In this document: positions 6,206 through 15,284 of the stretch, one piece after another
Numbering within the stretch: position 1 is the first letter of the stretch
Layout of the letters: each line of letters starts with the position of its first letter
DNA from: Bacteroidales bacterium
GTDB taxonomy: Bacteria; Bacteroidota; Bacteroidia; Bacteroidales; UBA3663
Direction of reading: 5' to 3'
Assembly (NCBI GenBank): GCA_017548545.1
Contig: JAFYZW010000083.1
Coordinates: forward strand, 1 to 64,000
Length of the DNA stretch: 64,000 nt
Notes under the pieces: generated by a model
The model's database searches: none
What the model was told of the DNA's origin: nothing
Seen by the model: the letters and a program-made list of their open reading frames with translations, nothing else
Translations under genes and position numbers: made by a program

Positions 6206-8926
6206 ATGCGTATGAGAAAAATTACCTTTCTAACCATGCTGGTTTCACTGCTCGGTGTGACCGCATTCGCACAACAGGCCACGACACAAGGCCCAAGTAC
6301 AACAATCAAGGGCATTGTCCGCCAATCCCAACCCGTCATCCGCAAAGCTCCAGCTATGACTGCCGCCAATGAACTGGTGACACCTCCCGCCACCGCCACA
6401 GTCGAGACCTGGTACACCGTGGACGGCACTCTTTATGTGAATACCGCGAGTGGCGCCGTGCCTTTCCAGCCCGAAATCCAGGTGGCTATTGATGGCACCG
6501 ACATCTACCTCCAGGGCATGGCCTATTGGTTCTCCGACGGCTGGATCAAGGGAACGATCAGCGAGGCAACAGCCACCTTCCCTTGTGGACAGTTTGTCGG
6601 CGAGGATGAATATGGCCCCGAATACATCTGTGCCACCAACGATATTGAGACGCTTGCCGACAATATCGTCTTCGATTACGACGCAACAGCCGGCACTCTT
6701 GTCTCCCAGACCGTTTACATCCTCGAGAATAGCAATGCTACGTCCGTCAGCCCTTATTGCTACTGGTATAAGCCAACGTTCAGCAAGACCGCTCCTGGTT
6801 CAGGACCCATTGAGGCACCCGAGGGCTTGGAGACCGACGAATGGGCCATCAGCGCCATGAACAACTTCGGCGAACCCGTTTCGGGCTACGTGAACATAGG
6901 CTTCGACGGCAACGACTGCTACATGCAGGGCTTCTGCCACTATCTGCCTGAATCATGGATCAAGGGTACCCTCGAAGGCAACACCATCACCTTCCCCGGT
7001 GACCAGTACTTTGGCCCCTACGATGCCGATGCCTATACCCACTACGAGTTCTACCTTCGTCCCGAGGATGTGGTCTTCACCTACGATGCCGAAGCTGGCA
7101 AGATGACAGCCGAGGGCGAGATCTATGTCCGCGAGGCCGTCAGGAACTACAAGGGCGATGTCTATAACGATCCCGTCCTCACCAAGGTAGTCGAGAAGGC
7201 AGCCACTCCCGCTACGCCCACTATCAGCCAGATCTACGATGCCACTACAGGACCTCTGGTCATGTTCACCATCCCAACCGTCGATACCGAGGGCAACGCC
7301 GTGGCTTCGTCCAAGCTCTTCTTCCAGTTCTTCAAGGACGTCGAGACGGAGATCACCGATGTCACCTTCGACCCCGCCGACTACTCCGGCCTCACCGAAG
7401 CCATGACCATCTTCCCCTACGGCTTCACCAGCGGCGAAGAGATCGCCTACAACTACATGTACCTCAAGCAGGCCGACTACAACACCTGGAACAAGATTGG
7501 TCTGCAGACCATCTACACCGGAGGCGGCGAGGAGAACAAGTCCGAAGTCTTCTGGCTCGACATCAAGCCATACGAGAAGGCCACCTTCGACTTCAATGCC
7601 ATGACCGACGAACCTTGCTCATCGGGTGACGACAACTCGGGCGACATCACCGAGGACCGTGTATTCACCTCCAACGGTGTAACACTCACCGTATCGCCCA
7701 AGACCGAGGAAGCCACCACGCCCAATCGTTTCTGGAGCACCAAGAACGGCCCGCAGCTGCGCGTCTATAGCGGCACCCTCACCTTCGAAGCTCCCGTGGG
7801 CAAGGTGATCACCAAGATGATCTTCAACAACGGCAAGTGGAACGATGGCAACAGCGCCGACTCGGGTGCCTTCGAAGGCAACGTGTGGACAGGTGAAGCC
7901 CAGAAGGTGGTAGTCACCATCGCCGGCAACACCCAGATCAACAGCATCGAGGTTTATCCAGCCGACTATGTGCCCACAGCTGTCGAGGTTCCTGAAGGCT
8001 TGGCCACCGACACCTACATCTTCCGGGCTCACTCCGAGAAGCAGTATTACGATCCCGCCGAGCTCACCCTTTGGGTAAAGGCTGGCTTTGATGGCGACGA
8101 TGTCTATATCCAGGGTCTGGCCGCTGACTACAACTCCAGCGTAGCCGAACTTTGGGTGAAGGCCACCAAGAACGAGGCCGGACAGTATGTCATCCCCGCC
8201 AACCAGTTCATGGGCTCTGTAGCCTTCTGGATGTCCACCATCGACTGCTACTTCACTGCTGTCGATGCCGAGGGCAACATGGTCGATGCCGTGCTTGACT
8301 ACGATGCCGAGAAGGGTGAGTTCACCACCGACCAGACGCTCGTGCTCAACGCTATGCTCACCGAGCTCTATCCCTACGAGACCTTCACTGGTGTCACCAT
8401 CACCAAGTTCAACGAGGTAGCCGCCACACCTGCCGACCCGACGATGAATTCGCTCACCTTCGACGAATGGTCACACTACATCACCTTCACCATCCCACAG
8501 GAAGGCACCGAGGGCGAGACACTCAACCCGCAGAAGCTCTTCTACACCATCTGGATTGACAAGGGATACGAGACCGTGCCTTACGTCTTCTCACCCGACA
8601 TGTACTGGGGCTTCGATGGCGATACCTCCGAACTGCCATGGAGCCAGTATTACAGCTCATGGGACGGCACCCACAGCATCTACTTCTACGACGACGCCGA
8701 AGTCTTCGACGCATGGGCAAGGGTAGGTGTCCAGACCATCTACTACGGTTGCGACGAGGCCCGCAAGTCGAACATCGCATGGATCGAGACTCCATTCTAC
8801 ACAGGCATCAGCAGCGTCAATGCCAACATAGGCGAGAACGTAATCTACAACGTCGCTGGTCAGCGCATCTACGCTCCTGCCAAGGGTCTGAACATCATCA
8901 ATGGCAAGAAGGTTATGATCAAATAA
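6206..8926 (+). CDS. Secreted repeat protein with C-terminal sorting tag
   Basis: 906 aa from the ATG at 6206 (6212 also possible). The frame extends further upstream, but the signal peptide MRKITFLTMLVSLLGVTAFA and the promoter at 6127-6158 fix the start here. Three diverged modules of about 130-150 residues share a pattern: V-x-I/G-x-D-G-x-D-x-Y-x-Q-G, then W-I/V-K-G/A-T, then a Q-F/Y-x-G segment and F/L-D/T-Y-D-A-x-x-G. They lie around residues 90-190, 245-340 and 630-730. The last 30 residues (YNVAGQRIYAPAKGL, then IINGKKVMIK) form a short type IX-like C-terminal sorting signal. No catalytic motif is visible. The protein encoded at 13629 has the same module. Likely exported or surface-attached; function unknown. 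Confidence 0.85.
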   Translation: MRMRKITFLTMLVSLLGVTAFAQQATTQGPSTTIKGIVRQSQPVIRKAPAMTAANELVTPPATATVETWYTVDGTLYVNTASGAVPFQPEIQVAIDGTDIYLQGMAYWFSDGWIKGTISEATATFPCGQFVGEDEYGPEYICATNDIETLADNIVFDYDATAGTLVSQTVYILENSNATSVSPYCYWYKPTFSKTAPGSGPIEAPEGLETDEWAISAMNNFGEPVSGYVNIGFDGNDCYMQGFCHYLPESWIKGTLEGNTITFPGDQYFGPYDADAYTHYEFYLRPEDVVFTYDAEAGKMTAEGEIYVREAVRNYKGDVYNDPVLTKVVEKAATPATPTISQIYDATTGPLVMFTIPTVDTEGNAVASSKLFFQFFKDVETEITDVTFDPADYSGLTEAMTIFPYGFTSGEEIAYNYMYLKQADYNTWNKIGLQTIYTGGGEENKSEVFWLDIKPYEKATFDFNAMTDEPCSSGDDNSGDITEDRVFTSNGVTLTVSPKTEEATTPNRFWSTKNGPQLRVYSGTLTFEAPVGKVITKMIFNNGKWNDGNSADSGAFEGNVWTGEAQKVVVTIAGNTQINSIEVYPADYVPTAVEVPEGLATDTYIFRAHSEKQYYDPAELTLWVKAGFDGDDVYIQGLAADYNSSVAELWVKATKNEAGQYVIPANQFMGSVAFWMSTIDCYFTAVDAEGNMVDAVLDYDAEKGEFTTDQTLVLNAMLTELYPYETFTGVTITKFNEVAATPADPTMNSLTFDEWSHYITFTIPQEGTEGETLNPQKLFYTIWIDKGYETVPYVFSPDMYWGFDGDTSELPWSQYYSSWDGTHSIYFYDDAEVFDAWARVGVQTIYYGCDEARKSNIAWIETPFYTGISSVNANIGENVIYNVAGQRIYAPAKGLNIINGKKVMIK

Positions 8927-8940
8927 CCCATAACCCCATC

Positions 8941-8967
8941 GAACTCTTCGAACCTTTCGAACCCCTA
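8941..8967. repeat. Short copy of the GAACCCCTC/TTCGAACC minisatellite
   Basis: About three degenerate 9-bp units (TTCGAACCT, TTCGAACCC) between the stop codon and the terminator. Related longer runs occur at 29246-29313 and 39596-39637. Confidence 0.5.
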
Positions 8968-8969
8968 AC

Positions 8970-9004
8970 AGCCCAGGTTCGTCCCGCGAACCTGGGCTTT
9001 TTTT
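8970..9004 (+). terminator. Rho-independent terminator
   Basis: AGCCCAGGTTCG (8970-8981) pairs perfectly with CGAACCTGGGCT (8987-8998), and seven T follow. Confidence 0.9.
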
Positions 9005-9064
9005 ATGATACCCTCTATCTTCCGCTATGTATTTCGTCGAAAACGAAAAAATATTTGAATATTT

Positions 9065-9096
9065 TTTGGAACATATTCAGAAATCCTTTATCTTTG
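9065..9096 (+). promoter_or_regulatory. Serpin promoter
   Basis: TTTG at 9065-9068, 20-base spacer, TATCTTTG at 9089-9096. Confidence 0.75.
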
Positions 9097-9137
9097 CAGC
9101 ATCCATTAAACATTAAACCCTTTAATCAACTCTCGTT

Positions 9138-10508
9138 ATGAAACAATTAGTTTTATTATCTCTCTCCCTCCTCGCCGCCAGTCCTCTGGCTGCGAATAAT
9201 GCCGACGACACAGAAACAACGGCATCTGATTGCTCCGCTGCATACCAGCAGTTCTCGTTCGACCTTTACACCAACATCGAAAACTATTGCACGGAAACAC
9301 TTGGCTCCATGAATGTCGTGGTGTCTCCACTCTCGGCATGGATCGCTTTGGGTATGCTCCAACAGGGAGCGAATAATAGTACTTTGCATGGAATAAATAA
9401 GGTCCTTTGTCTTCCGGAGGATTTCCGTGGTCTTGCCCTTTATAACAGTCAGCTGATCGACGACCTTCTGAAGCCCTGTTATTGGGATGATTGGGAGAAC
9501 GAAAAAGCCAAGCCCGTATTGGAACTTGCCAATAGTTTCTGGGCCGATGACGCAATAACTTGCCTCGACCTGTACAAAGACACATTAAGCCTCTGCTATA
9601 GTGCCGACTACAGCCAGCTCGACCTTGCTCTTCCCGCAAGCATGGATGCAGTCGATGCTTGGGTGAATGAAAAGACACATGGGACGATCCCCTCGCTGAA
9701 AATCATGCCAAGTGATGAATTGATGATGTTGCTGGTCAATGCCCTCTATTTCAAGGCAGGTTGGGAAACTCCCGCCGATAGCACACAAACCACAGAAATG
9801 CCCTTCCACACCTACTCGGGAGAAGTGAAGAATGTGCCCATGATGTATTTTGAAGGTCACATGAACTGTATGGAGATCGATGGCTTCCTTGTTCTCCGTC
9901 TATGGTTTGGCGTGGATCACACGTTTTCGATGACCTTTTTCGTCCCCCAGGATGATGCCACATTCGACAGCTCTATTTACACCCAGGCAAAACAGACTTT
10001 GGACCAATATTACAAGCACATTATTCTCAGATTGCCACGCTTCACGACCGATGCAGAAATCGTCATGAATAAAACTCTGCAGGAGATGGGCATGTCGGAG
10101 GCGTTCATGAGTGGCGCAGACTTTAGCGGCATGTCAAATGACGCGCTGTCCGTGTCCTTGGTCAAGCAGCTCACCCATATCGCAGTTGACGAGAAAGGTG
10201 TGGTGGCTTCGGCAGCTACCGTCATAGCAATGGAGAATTCCTTAGAACCTGTACCAGAGCCAGAGTATGTGACCATAGATCGTCCTTTCTATTTCAGCAT
10301 CGAAGATAACCAGACTGACAAATTATTGTTCCTGGGGCATATCATCGATATCGAAGAGGACTCACAGAACCCAGACCACTTGAATACGATAGAGAGCACC
10401 TGTCCTAATGTTATATACGACATGATGGGACATCGCCAGTCTTCCCTCGTTCCAGGAATTAATATTGTTCACCAGAGCGGTAAATCTCGTCTGGTGTTTG
10501 TGAAATAA
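9138..10508 (+). CDS. Secreted serpin (serine protease inhibitor)
   Basis: 456 aa with signal peptide MKQLVLLSLSLLAASPLA. Serpin landmarks are NVVVSPLSAWIALGMLQQGA (helix B region), MLLVNALYFKAGWETP, the gate/shutter strand MTFFVPQD, LRLPRF, and the reactive-centre hinge EKGVVASAATVIAM near residue 350. The hinge carries small residues as in inhibitory serpins, and P1 probably falls in the A-M-E-N-S stretch. After the normal serpin end (LLFLGHI) comes an added tail VIYDMMGHRQ, then a G-I-N-I segment and SRLVFVK. This resembles the C-terminal tag of the other exported proteins here and suggests secretion to the surface. Its target, if endogenous, could be a subtilisin-like protease such as the one at 58458, since serpins can trap subtilases; this is inference. 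Confidence 0.93.
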   Translation: MKQLVLLSLSLLAASPLAANNADDTETTASDCSAAYQQFSFDLYTNIENYCTETLGSMNVVVSPLSAWIALGMLQQGANNSTLHGINKVLCLPEDFRGLALYNSQLIDDLLKPCYWDDWENEKAKPVLELANSFWADDAITCLDLYKDTLSLCYSADYSQLDLALPASMDAVDAWVNEKTHGTIPSLKIMPSDELMMLLVNALYFKAGWETPADSTQTTEMPFHTYSGEVKNVPMMYFEGHMNCMEIDGFLVLRLWFGVDHTFSMTFFVPQDDATFDSSIYTQAKQTLDQYYKHIILRLPRFTTDAEIVMNKTLQEMGMSEAFMSGADFSGMSNDALSVSLVKQLTHIAVDEKGVVASAATVIAMENSLEPVPEPEYVTIDRPFYFSIEDNQTDKLLFLGHIIDIEEDSQNPDHLNTIESTCPNVIYDMMGHRQSSLVPGINIVHQSGKSRLVFVK

Positions 10509-10826
10509 GCACTCTGACGCGCGCCATGATGCTCTATCCAATCGAGCAAGCACTCTGTCGCGCGTCACAATGCTCTATCCAATTGAGCAAGCACTCTGTC
10601 GCGCGTCATGATGCCCTATACAAACGAGCAAGCACTCTGTTGCGCGTCACGATGCTCTATCCAATCGAAGGAAGCACTCTGTCGCGCGTCATAATGCTCT
10701 ATCCAAACGAGCAAGCATTCTGTCGCGCGTCATAATGCTCTATCCAAACGAGCAAGCACTCTGTCGCGCGTCATGATGCTATCGCAAAAAGAGGAAGCAT
10801 TCTGTTGCGCGTCAGAGTGCTTCCTC
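10507..10826. repeat. 41-bp tandem repeat array, eight units
   Basis: Units begin at 10507, 10548, 10589, 10630, 10672, 10713, 10754 and 10795. Each starts AAGCA[CT]TCTGTCGCGCG and most continue through TGATGCTCTATCCAA. The first unit overlaps the serpin stop codon. The last is different: GAGGAAGCATTCTG (10791-10804) and CAGAGTGCTTCCTC (10813-10826) form a 14-bp stem with one U-G pair. A related palindrome lies at 62916-62947. No ORF in the array is believable. Confidence 0.9.
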
Positions 10827-10867
10827 GATTTGAGAAGAAGAATGACAAATTATTATTGATTAAGAAG

Positions 10868-10981
10868 GTGAAAATGGCAGGAGACTGCGGGCTCAATAGG
10901 ATTGTTTATTTGCGGCTAAGGCCGTCCCCAAGAATGGGGCCAAGTCTCCGCTATTGGAGCGAGAGACGAGGCCATTTTCAC
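10868..10981 (+). ncRNA. Fold-back RNA candidate upstream of DUF4248 gene
   Basis: GTGAAAATGGC (10868-10878) pairs perfectly with GCCATTTTCAC (10971-10981). Inside, GGAGACT (10880-10886) pairs with AGTCTCC (10943-10949), CGGC-TAAG-GCCG is a hairpin (10913-10924), and CCCCA-AGAA-TGGGG is another. GCTCAATAG (10891-10899) can also pair with CTATTGGAGC (10951-10960), which excludes or pseudoknots the GGAGACT stem. No promoter is obvious and no T-run follows, so it could be the leader of the gene at 11010 or an independent RNA. Confidence 0.4.
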
Positions 10982-11009
10982 AAGATATATAGAAATAAAC
11001 ACTTATCCC

Positions 11010-11222
11010 ATGTGGCCTATACAACAATATACAAAATTCGCACTGGCAACAGCTTACTTCCCTGAGTTAACCTATGACGCTGCCATACGTCGCCTGAGGC
11101 GATGGATAACAGGGAACCATGACCTTCAAGCCCAACTGGCAGAAGCTGGCTATCAGCAACGCCAGCACCATTTCACCGCCCGCCAGACCGCACTCATCTT
11201 CGAGTATCTCGGCGAGCCGTGA
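11010..11222 (+). CDS. DUF4248 family small protein
   Basis: 70 aa. The pattern K-F-A-L-A-T-A-Y-F-P, A-I-R-R-L-R-R-W-I, L-A-E-A-G-Y, F-T-A-R-Q-T-x-x-I-F-E-Y-L-G-E-P is the DUF4248 signature (Y-x-P ... W-I ... G-Y ... T-x-x-Q-x-x-x-I ... L-G-x-P), which is restricted to Bacteroidales. These proteins often sit beside HU-like and amidase genes near horizontally acquired regions; neither neighbour is present. Role unknown, possibly nucleic-acid related. The gene follows the fold-back RNA by 28 bases. Confidence 0.8.
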   Translation: MWPIQQYTKFALATAYFPELTYDAAIRRLRRWITGNHDLQAQLAEAGYQQRQHHFTARQTALIFEYLGEP

Positions 11223-11235
11223 TGCTTCTCATTAT

Positions 11236-11353
11236 CCCGAATTATCAAAAGGTCACACAGAAAAATCGTTTTAGGGCCTTTTCGTGTTTTCGGACCTTTT
11301 CGGAATCCATAAACATTGTTCTTTCGGGTTCCCGACAGTACTTGGGGGTATTC
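11236..11353. repeat. 118-bp dispersed repeat, copy 1
   Basis: Matches 15414-15533 in the same orientation at roughly 88-90% by eye. Shared blocks include TCGTTTTAGGGCCTTTTCGT and AAACATTGTTCTTTCGGGTT. The two copies bracket the genes at 11832 and 13629. Non-coding, no clear hairpin. Confidence 0.85.
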
Positions 11354-11653
11354 CGAAAAATTCCCCAAAAGACGAAATATCCGAAAACTCTTTTTCAAAT
11401 TCTCAAATTCTTGATAAAAAATTCATGGCCATTCGCGATAATTCGTGTTAAAGAACCTCGGAGCGCGTAGCGAAATCTGTGCCATCTGTGTCGATCTGTG
11501 TGAAATATCGATGAGACAACGTCTGAAGAAACCGAACGGATGATTTCGCTGTGATGATATCCCCAGGATGGCATCTCTGGTCGAGGATGTAATCGATTGT
11601 TTGACACAATACTCTGTCAAAAGTGTCCATTATTGGAAAATATTGGCAAAATG
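11354..11653. other. Non-coding stretch with short dispersed motifs
   Basis: It holds the 14-mer GATAATTCGTGTTA at 11437-11450, also found at 24679-24692 and inverted at 24590-24603. Three close ATCTGTG words lie at about 11474-11498. No gene is supported. Confidence 0.5.
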
Positions 11654-11685
11654 TTTGTTTTTCTTGGTTTTTATTTTTATCTTTG
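11654..11685 (+). promoter_or_regulatory. Promoter for Omp28-like gene
   Basis: TTTG at 11654-11657, 20 bases, TATCTTTG at 11678-11685. The signal-peptide ATG is 146 bases further on, so the leader is long. Confidence 0.65.
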
Positions 11686-11831
11686 GCACGTCAAATCAAA
11701 TATTTCGTCTGTTTTGTTATCGCAGCACAAAGATTAGAGTAATATTTGAGATGACACAACGCAATCAACTTATTGTTGACCAGATGTTTATTAAATATTT
11801 TATTAACAATGCTGCGAATTCCAGGTTATCT

Positions 11832-13583
11832 ATGAATAGAGTTTTTTTATTCGTTGTATTCTTAATTCATACCATAGGCTATTCTTTGGCTGACGGTATT
11901 CATTTGGGATATTGTGATGGCAAACTCCCCACTTCTTCTATGGGTCAAAGCGGCAATGGCGCTACCATCTCTGCGGCTTTGAAGATTACTCCAGAAATGC
12001 TAATACCATACACCGATTGTCAAATTACCTCCCTTTACATTGGTTTGGCCCTCGATTTGTCAACCTATCCCGACAACATCACGGGTTGGCTCCGCGCCGA
12101 GCGCGATGGCGATAATATCAGAACCTATACTATTGATGCACACGGAGGATGGTTGACACTCCAATTTGACTCCCCTGTTGAAATCGCAGATTATGTGACA
12201 AGTGGCATCTGGGTCGGTTTTGACTATACGCAGCCCAAGCGACTAAATTTGCTGGCTATAGGAGGTCCGTGTAATGTGGAGGATGCATGCTGGGTGGGCA
12301 AAAATGGTAACTGGAATGACTTTAGCCAGTATGGTGTATTGCCTATCGAAGCCGTTGTTGAAGGCCCAAGTGTCCCATACCATGACCTCTCGTTATTAAG
12401 ATGCTTTTCATCGAGTGCTGTGACTTTTGGTTCGACTATCAACTTGCATGGCACACTTAGGAATAATGCCCTTCAGTCGGTTGAGTCACCTATTATCAGG
12501 CTTTCCTATGAGGGAAAAGAACAGTCAAAGGCCCTTCCCGTCACGCTTACTTATAGACAGGAAACAGAGTTCGATCTTTCTTTCCAGCTTGACCCCGCCG
12601 ACACACAAGCTCGCGACCTGATTGTTGATATTGAGGTTCTTTGGCCTGATGGCTCGATGGATGAGAACATTTCTGACAACAGTATCCAGCTTGCCATCAG
12701 CTTGGTTGAACAACTATATTCGCGACGTATGGTTGTAGAGGAGGGTACTGGTAATGAATGTCAGTGGTGTGTACGTGGCATTGTGGGGCTTGAGGAGATG
12801 AAACAACAATATCCAGACGACTTTATAGGCATCGCAGTTCATTATTACACGGTTAATGATCCTTATTACATCAACCTGGCGACCGAAGGCTCGTATTCAA
12901 ATTATCTCTCGAACTATATCACTTCATTTCCTGGATGTCTCATCAATCGAGATGGTAGTTTGTATGACCCCAATTTACAGGCCTTGAAGGAATATTATTT
13001 AACGATGGATAAGGTTGCTTTTGCGAATGTTGAACTGCAGGCCTTTTATCAAGACAACCAGATTAGATTCAGCAGCGAGACCAGCTTCCTCATTAATGAC
13101 CAATCAAATGAATATAGATTGGCTTATGTCCTCATCGAAAACCAGCTTCCCATTACGCAAGCTAATGGATATTCTGGAGGAGACGCGGGGCCAATGGGCG
13201 GTTTTGAGGAAAAACCTAATCGGGTAGATATTCTGGTCGATGACGTCGCACGTGGCATCTGGCCTTCTGCCACAGGTGCTGAAGGTAGTCTTCCGGCTAA
13301 GATAGTCAAGAATGAAGTTTATACTCACGAGTTGACCATTGATATGCCTGAATATGCAGATGGCAACAACCTTGAGGCTATAGCGATTCTGCTCAATATG
13401 ACTGATGGATCAATCGTCAATGGCACACGATGTCGTTTTATCGATGGATTAACTGCAGGAATACATCAGTTGCATAGCGAGGATATCCCATCATATATGT
13501 ACAATCTACGTGGACAGCGAACTACGCAAAAAAAGGGAATTGTGGTGATGGGTGGCCAAGCGAGGTTTATGATTGGCAAATGA
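11832..13583 (+). CDS. Omp28-like thioredoxin-fold secreted protein
   Basis: 583 aa from the ATG at 11832, chosen because MNRVFLFVVFLIHTIGYSLA is a signal peptide; the frame is open upstream without coding character. Residues about 1-250 are beta-rich (GLALDLS, GIWVGFDYT) and about 250-290 look like an Ig-like segment. Around residue 300, VVEEGTGNECQWCVRG holds a C-x-x-C pair (C310, C313) and starts a thioredoxin-like Omp28 domain, with YPDDFIGIAVHYY and SFPGCLINRDG as in that family. The end (SYMYNLRGQR, KKGIVVMGGQARFMIGK) is the shared C-terminal tag. Likely exported; a redox role is possible from C-x-x-C but unproven. It is transcribed together with 13629, 45 bases later. Confidence 0.82.
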   Translation: MNRVFLFVVFLIHTIGYSLADGIHLGYCDGKLPTSSMGQSGNGATISAALKITPEMLIPYTDCQITSLYIGLALDLSTYPDNITGWLRAERDGDNIRTYTIDAHGGWLTLQFDSPVEIADYVTSGIWVGFDYTQPKRLNLLAIGGPCNVEDACWVGKNGNWNDFSQYGVLPIEAVVEGPSVPYHDLSLLRCFSSSAVTFGSTINLHGTLRNNALQSVESPIIRLSYEGKEQSKALPVTLTYRQETEFDLSFQLDPADTQARDLIVDIEVLWPDGSMDENISDNSIQLAISLVEQLYSRRMVVEEGTGNECQWCVRGIVGLEEMKQQYPDDFIGIAVHYYTVNDPYYINLATEGSYSNYLSNYITSFPGCLINRDGSLYDPNLQALKEYYLTMDKVAFANVELQAFYQDNQIRFSSETSFLINDQSNEYRLAYVLIENQLPITQANGYSGGDAGPMGGFEEKPNRVDILVDDVARGIWPSATGAEGSLPAKIVKNEVYTHELTIDMPEYADGNNLEAIAILLNMTDGSIVNGTRCRFIDGLTAGIHQLHSEDIPSYMYNLRGQRTTQKKGIVVMGGQARFMIGK

Positions 13584-13628
13584 TAACAACAATACCACGT
13601 TATACTAACTATTAAATTTTTAACTTTT

Positions 13629-15284
13629 ATGAGAACATTTATTATCTTTTCAATGATGGCAACAGCAACGCTGATTGCTAATGCGCAGCGTCCAGCTTCT
13701 TCCGAAGAAGCTATCCGTGGCCAATTGACACAAAACGTTACCATTGCACCTATTTCCCATACAGGCATCGGCAAGGCAAAGGCTGCTACAACTGTCGAGT
13801 TTTCTGATATCATCAGCGAAACTCCTGAAGGTGAGGTCACAAACTATGTCCGTTATGGCAGTTCATTTTTTGCTTGGTATGGCTATATCTATTTCGGCTC
13901 GCAGAATGGTATGAATCTCGAATTGGTAACGGCTCCCGACGGAAAGACAGTTTACCTGAAGGATCCCATTGCAAACCTAAATTATGGCAATTGGGTAAAA
14001 GGCACCATCGAAGACAATAAGATTCATTTGCCTCTCTATCAAACCTTGTGCGAAACCAATGACGGCATTTATGGCTTGGTAAAGTCAGATATGGTTGACA
14101 ATGGCGATGGTTCTGTTACTTGGGTGCCCGACTATGAGGCCACCGAGGTGGTCTTTACCATTGACGAGAATGGCACACTTAGACTACAGGGCACTGAGGC
14201 CAATGAGACAGGATACGGCAGTAGCCTTTTGGCAGCTATTGACATAGCAACAGAAAAATGGACGGGCTTCGGTGACTTTGAGAGTGTTTACGAACCGCTT
14301 ACGGAAACCATCGTTTCGGTTCCTGAGTCGGTTAAATTCGAGGACTTTACTTGCAAGAGTTCCAAGGGTGTAATTCTTGTCAAAGTGGGAATTGATGGCG
14401 ATCGCATCTACATTCTTGATCTTTTTAATGCTCCTTTTGTAGGGACCATCAATGGTAATAAGGTTACCTTTGCCTCCGACCAATTTATGGGCATCAACGG
14501 CAACTATTATGAGTTCGCTGCGACAGCAAATTATGAAATAGTAGTACATGATGAAGGCTACTCTTGGGAAGAGACAATTTACAATGCAGTGCCATCTCTT
14601 GAATATGTTTATGATGCTGAGAATAAGACTATCACTCCCGTGTCTGAGAATGTGGCATTCATCAGTGTCAGCGGAAAAAGTGCTTATGGCATCACATCAG
14701 TATTATCGAACTATCTTGATGCATCGTTCAAGCCATTCGTCGAGGTTGCTGAAGCTCCTGTGACACCATACTTCTTCTATTATGGTGGTGAGAATGATGG
14801 GCAATGGAATTTCTATTTCTATACTCCTAACGAGACCGTTAATGGCGAATACATCATGAAAGATAAACTCGAATGGGCAGTATATACTGATGAAGATCTT
14901 TTTACCTTCACGGAAGAAGACGGCTATGCCCTTTCTGAGGATATGACATGGTTTCCTCCGGGATTCCGCGATGATAAGGGTGGTTGGGACATCTTCTGTG
15001 ATGGTAACTCCATGCTTGTAACGCTCTACATGTACACTACACTGTGTAGTGAGGTAGGAATTCAAAGCCGAGCAACATTCGATGGTGTCAGCTATTATTC
15101 GGATATCTGCTACATCGATGTCAATACCGGTGAAACCCGTGTTCAAGAATATGTTGATCCTGTTGGCATTAAAAATGTCGTGGTTCGGAATTCTGTCCAG
15201 CTCATAGACCTTCAGGGTCGTCATCTTGAAGAGAAGACCAATGGCTTGATGATTCGAGATGGCAAGGTTATTTTCATAAAGTAA
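13629..15284 (+). CDS. Secreted repeat protein, relative of the gene at 6206
   Basis: 551 aa with signal peptide MRTFIIFSMMATATLIANA. The modules W-V-K-G-T-I-E-D-N-K-I, EVVFTIDENGTLRLQG, and I-D-G-D-R-I-Y-I-L-D ... KVTFASDQFMGING correspond to the W-I-K-G-T / D-G-x-D-x-Y / Q-F-x-G pattern of the 906-aa protein at 6206. The C-terminus (VQLIDLQGRHLEEKTNG, then MIRDGKVIFIK) is the common tag. No enzyme motif. It follows the Omp28-like gene by 45 bases without a new -7 box, so the two probably share a transcript. Confidence 0.82.
   Translation: MRTFIIFSMMATATLIANAQRPASSEEAIRGQLTQNVTIAPISHTGIGKAKAATTVEFSDIISETPEGEVTNYVRYGSSFFAWYGYIYFGSQNGMNLELVTAPDGKTVYLKDPIANLNYGNWVKGTIEDNKIHLPLYQTLCETNDGIYGLVKSDMVDNGDGSVTWVPDYEATEVVFTIDENGTLRLQGTEANETGYGSSLLAAIDIATEKWTGFGDFESVYEPLTETIVSVPESVKFEDFTCKSSKGVILVKVGIDGDRIYILDLFNAPFVGTINGNKVTFASDQFMGINGNYYEFAATANYEIVVHDEGYSWEETIYNAVPSLEYVYDAENKTITPVSENVAFISVSGKSAYGITSVLSNYLDASFKPFVEVAEAPVTPYFFYYGGENDGQWNFYFYTPNETVNGEYIMKDKLEWAVYTDEDLFTFTEEDGYALSEDMTWFPPGFRDDKGGWDIFCDGNSMLVTLYMYTTLCSEVGIQSRATFDGVSYYSDICYIDVNTGETRVQEYVDPVGIKNVVVRNSVQLIDLQGRHLEEKTNGLMIRDGKVIFIK

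Noticed and set aside
10526-10735. 69-aa frame through the 41-bp tandem array
   Set aside because: A 41-bp period is not a multiple of three, so the product is not a true repeat protein; it only reflects the lack of stops.
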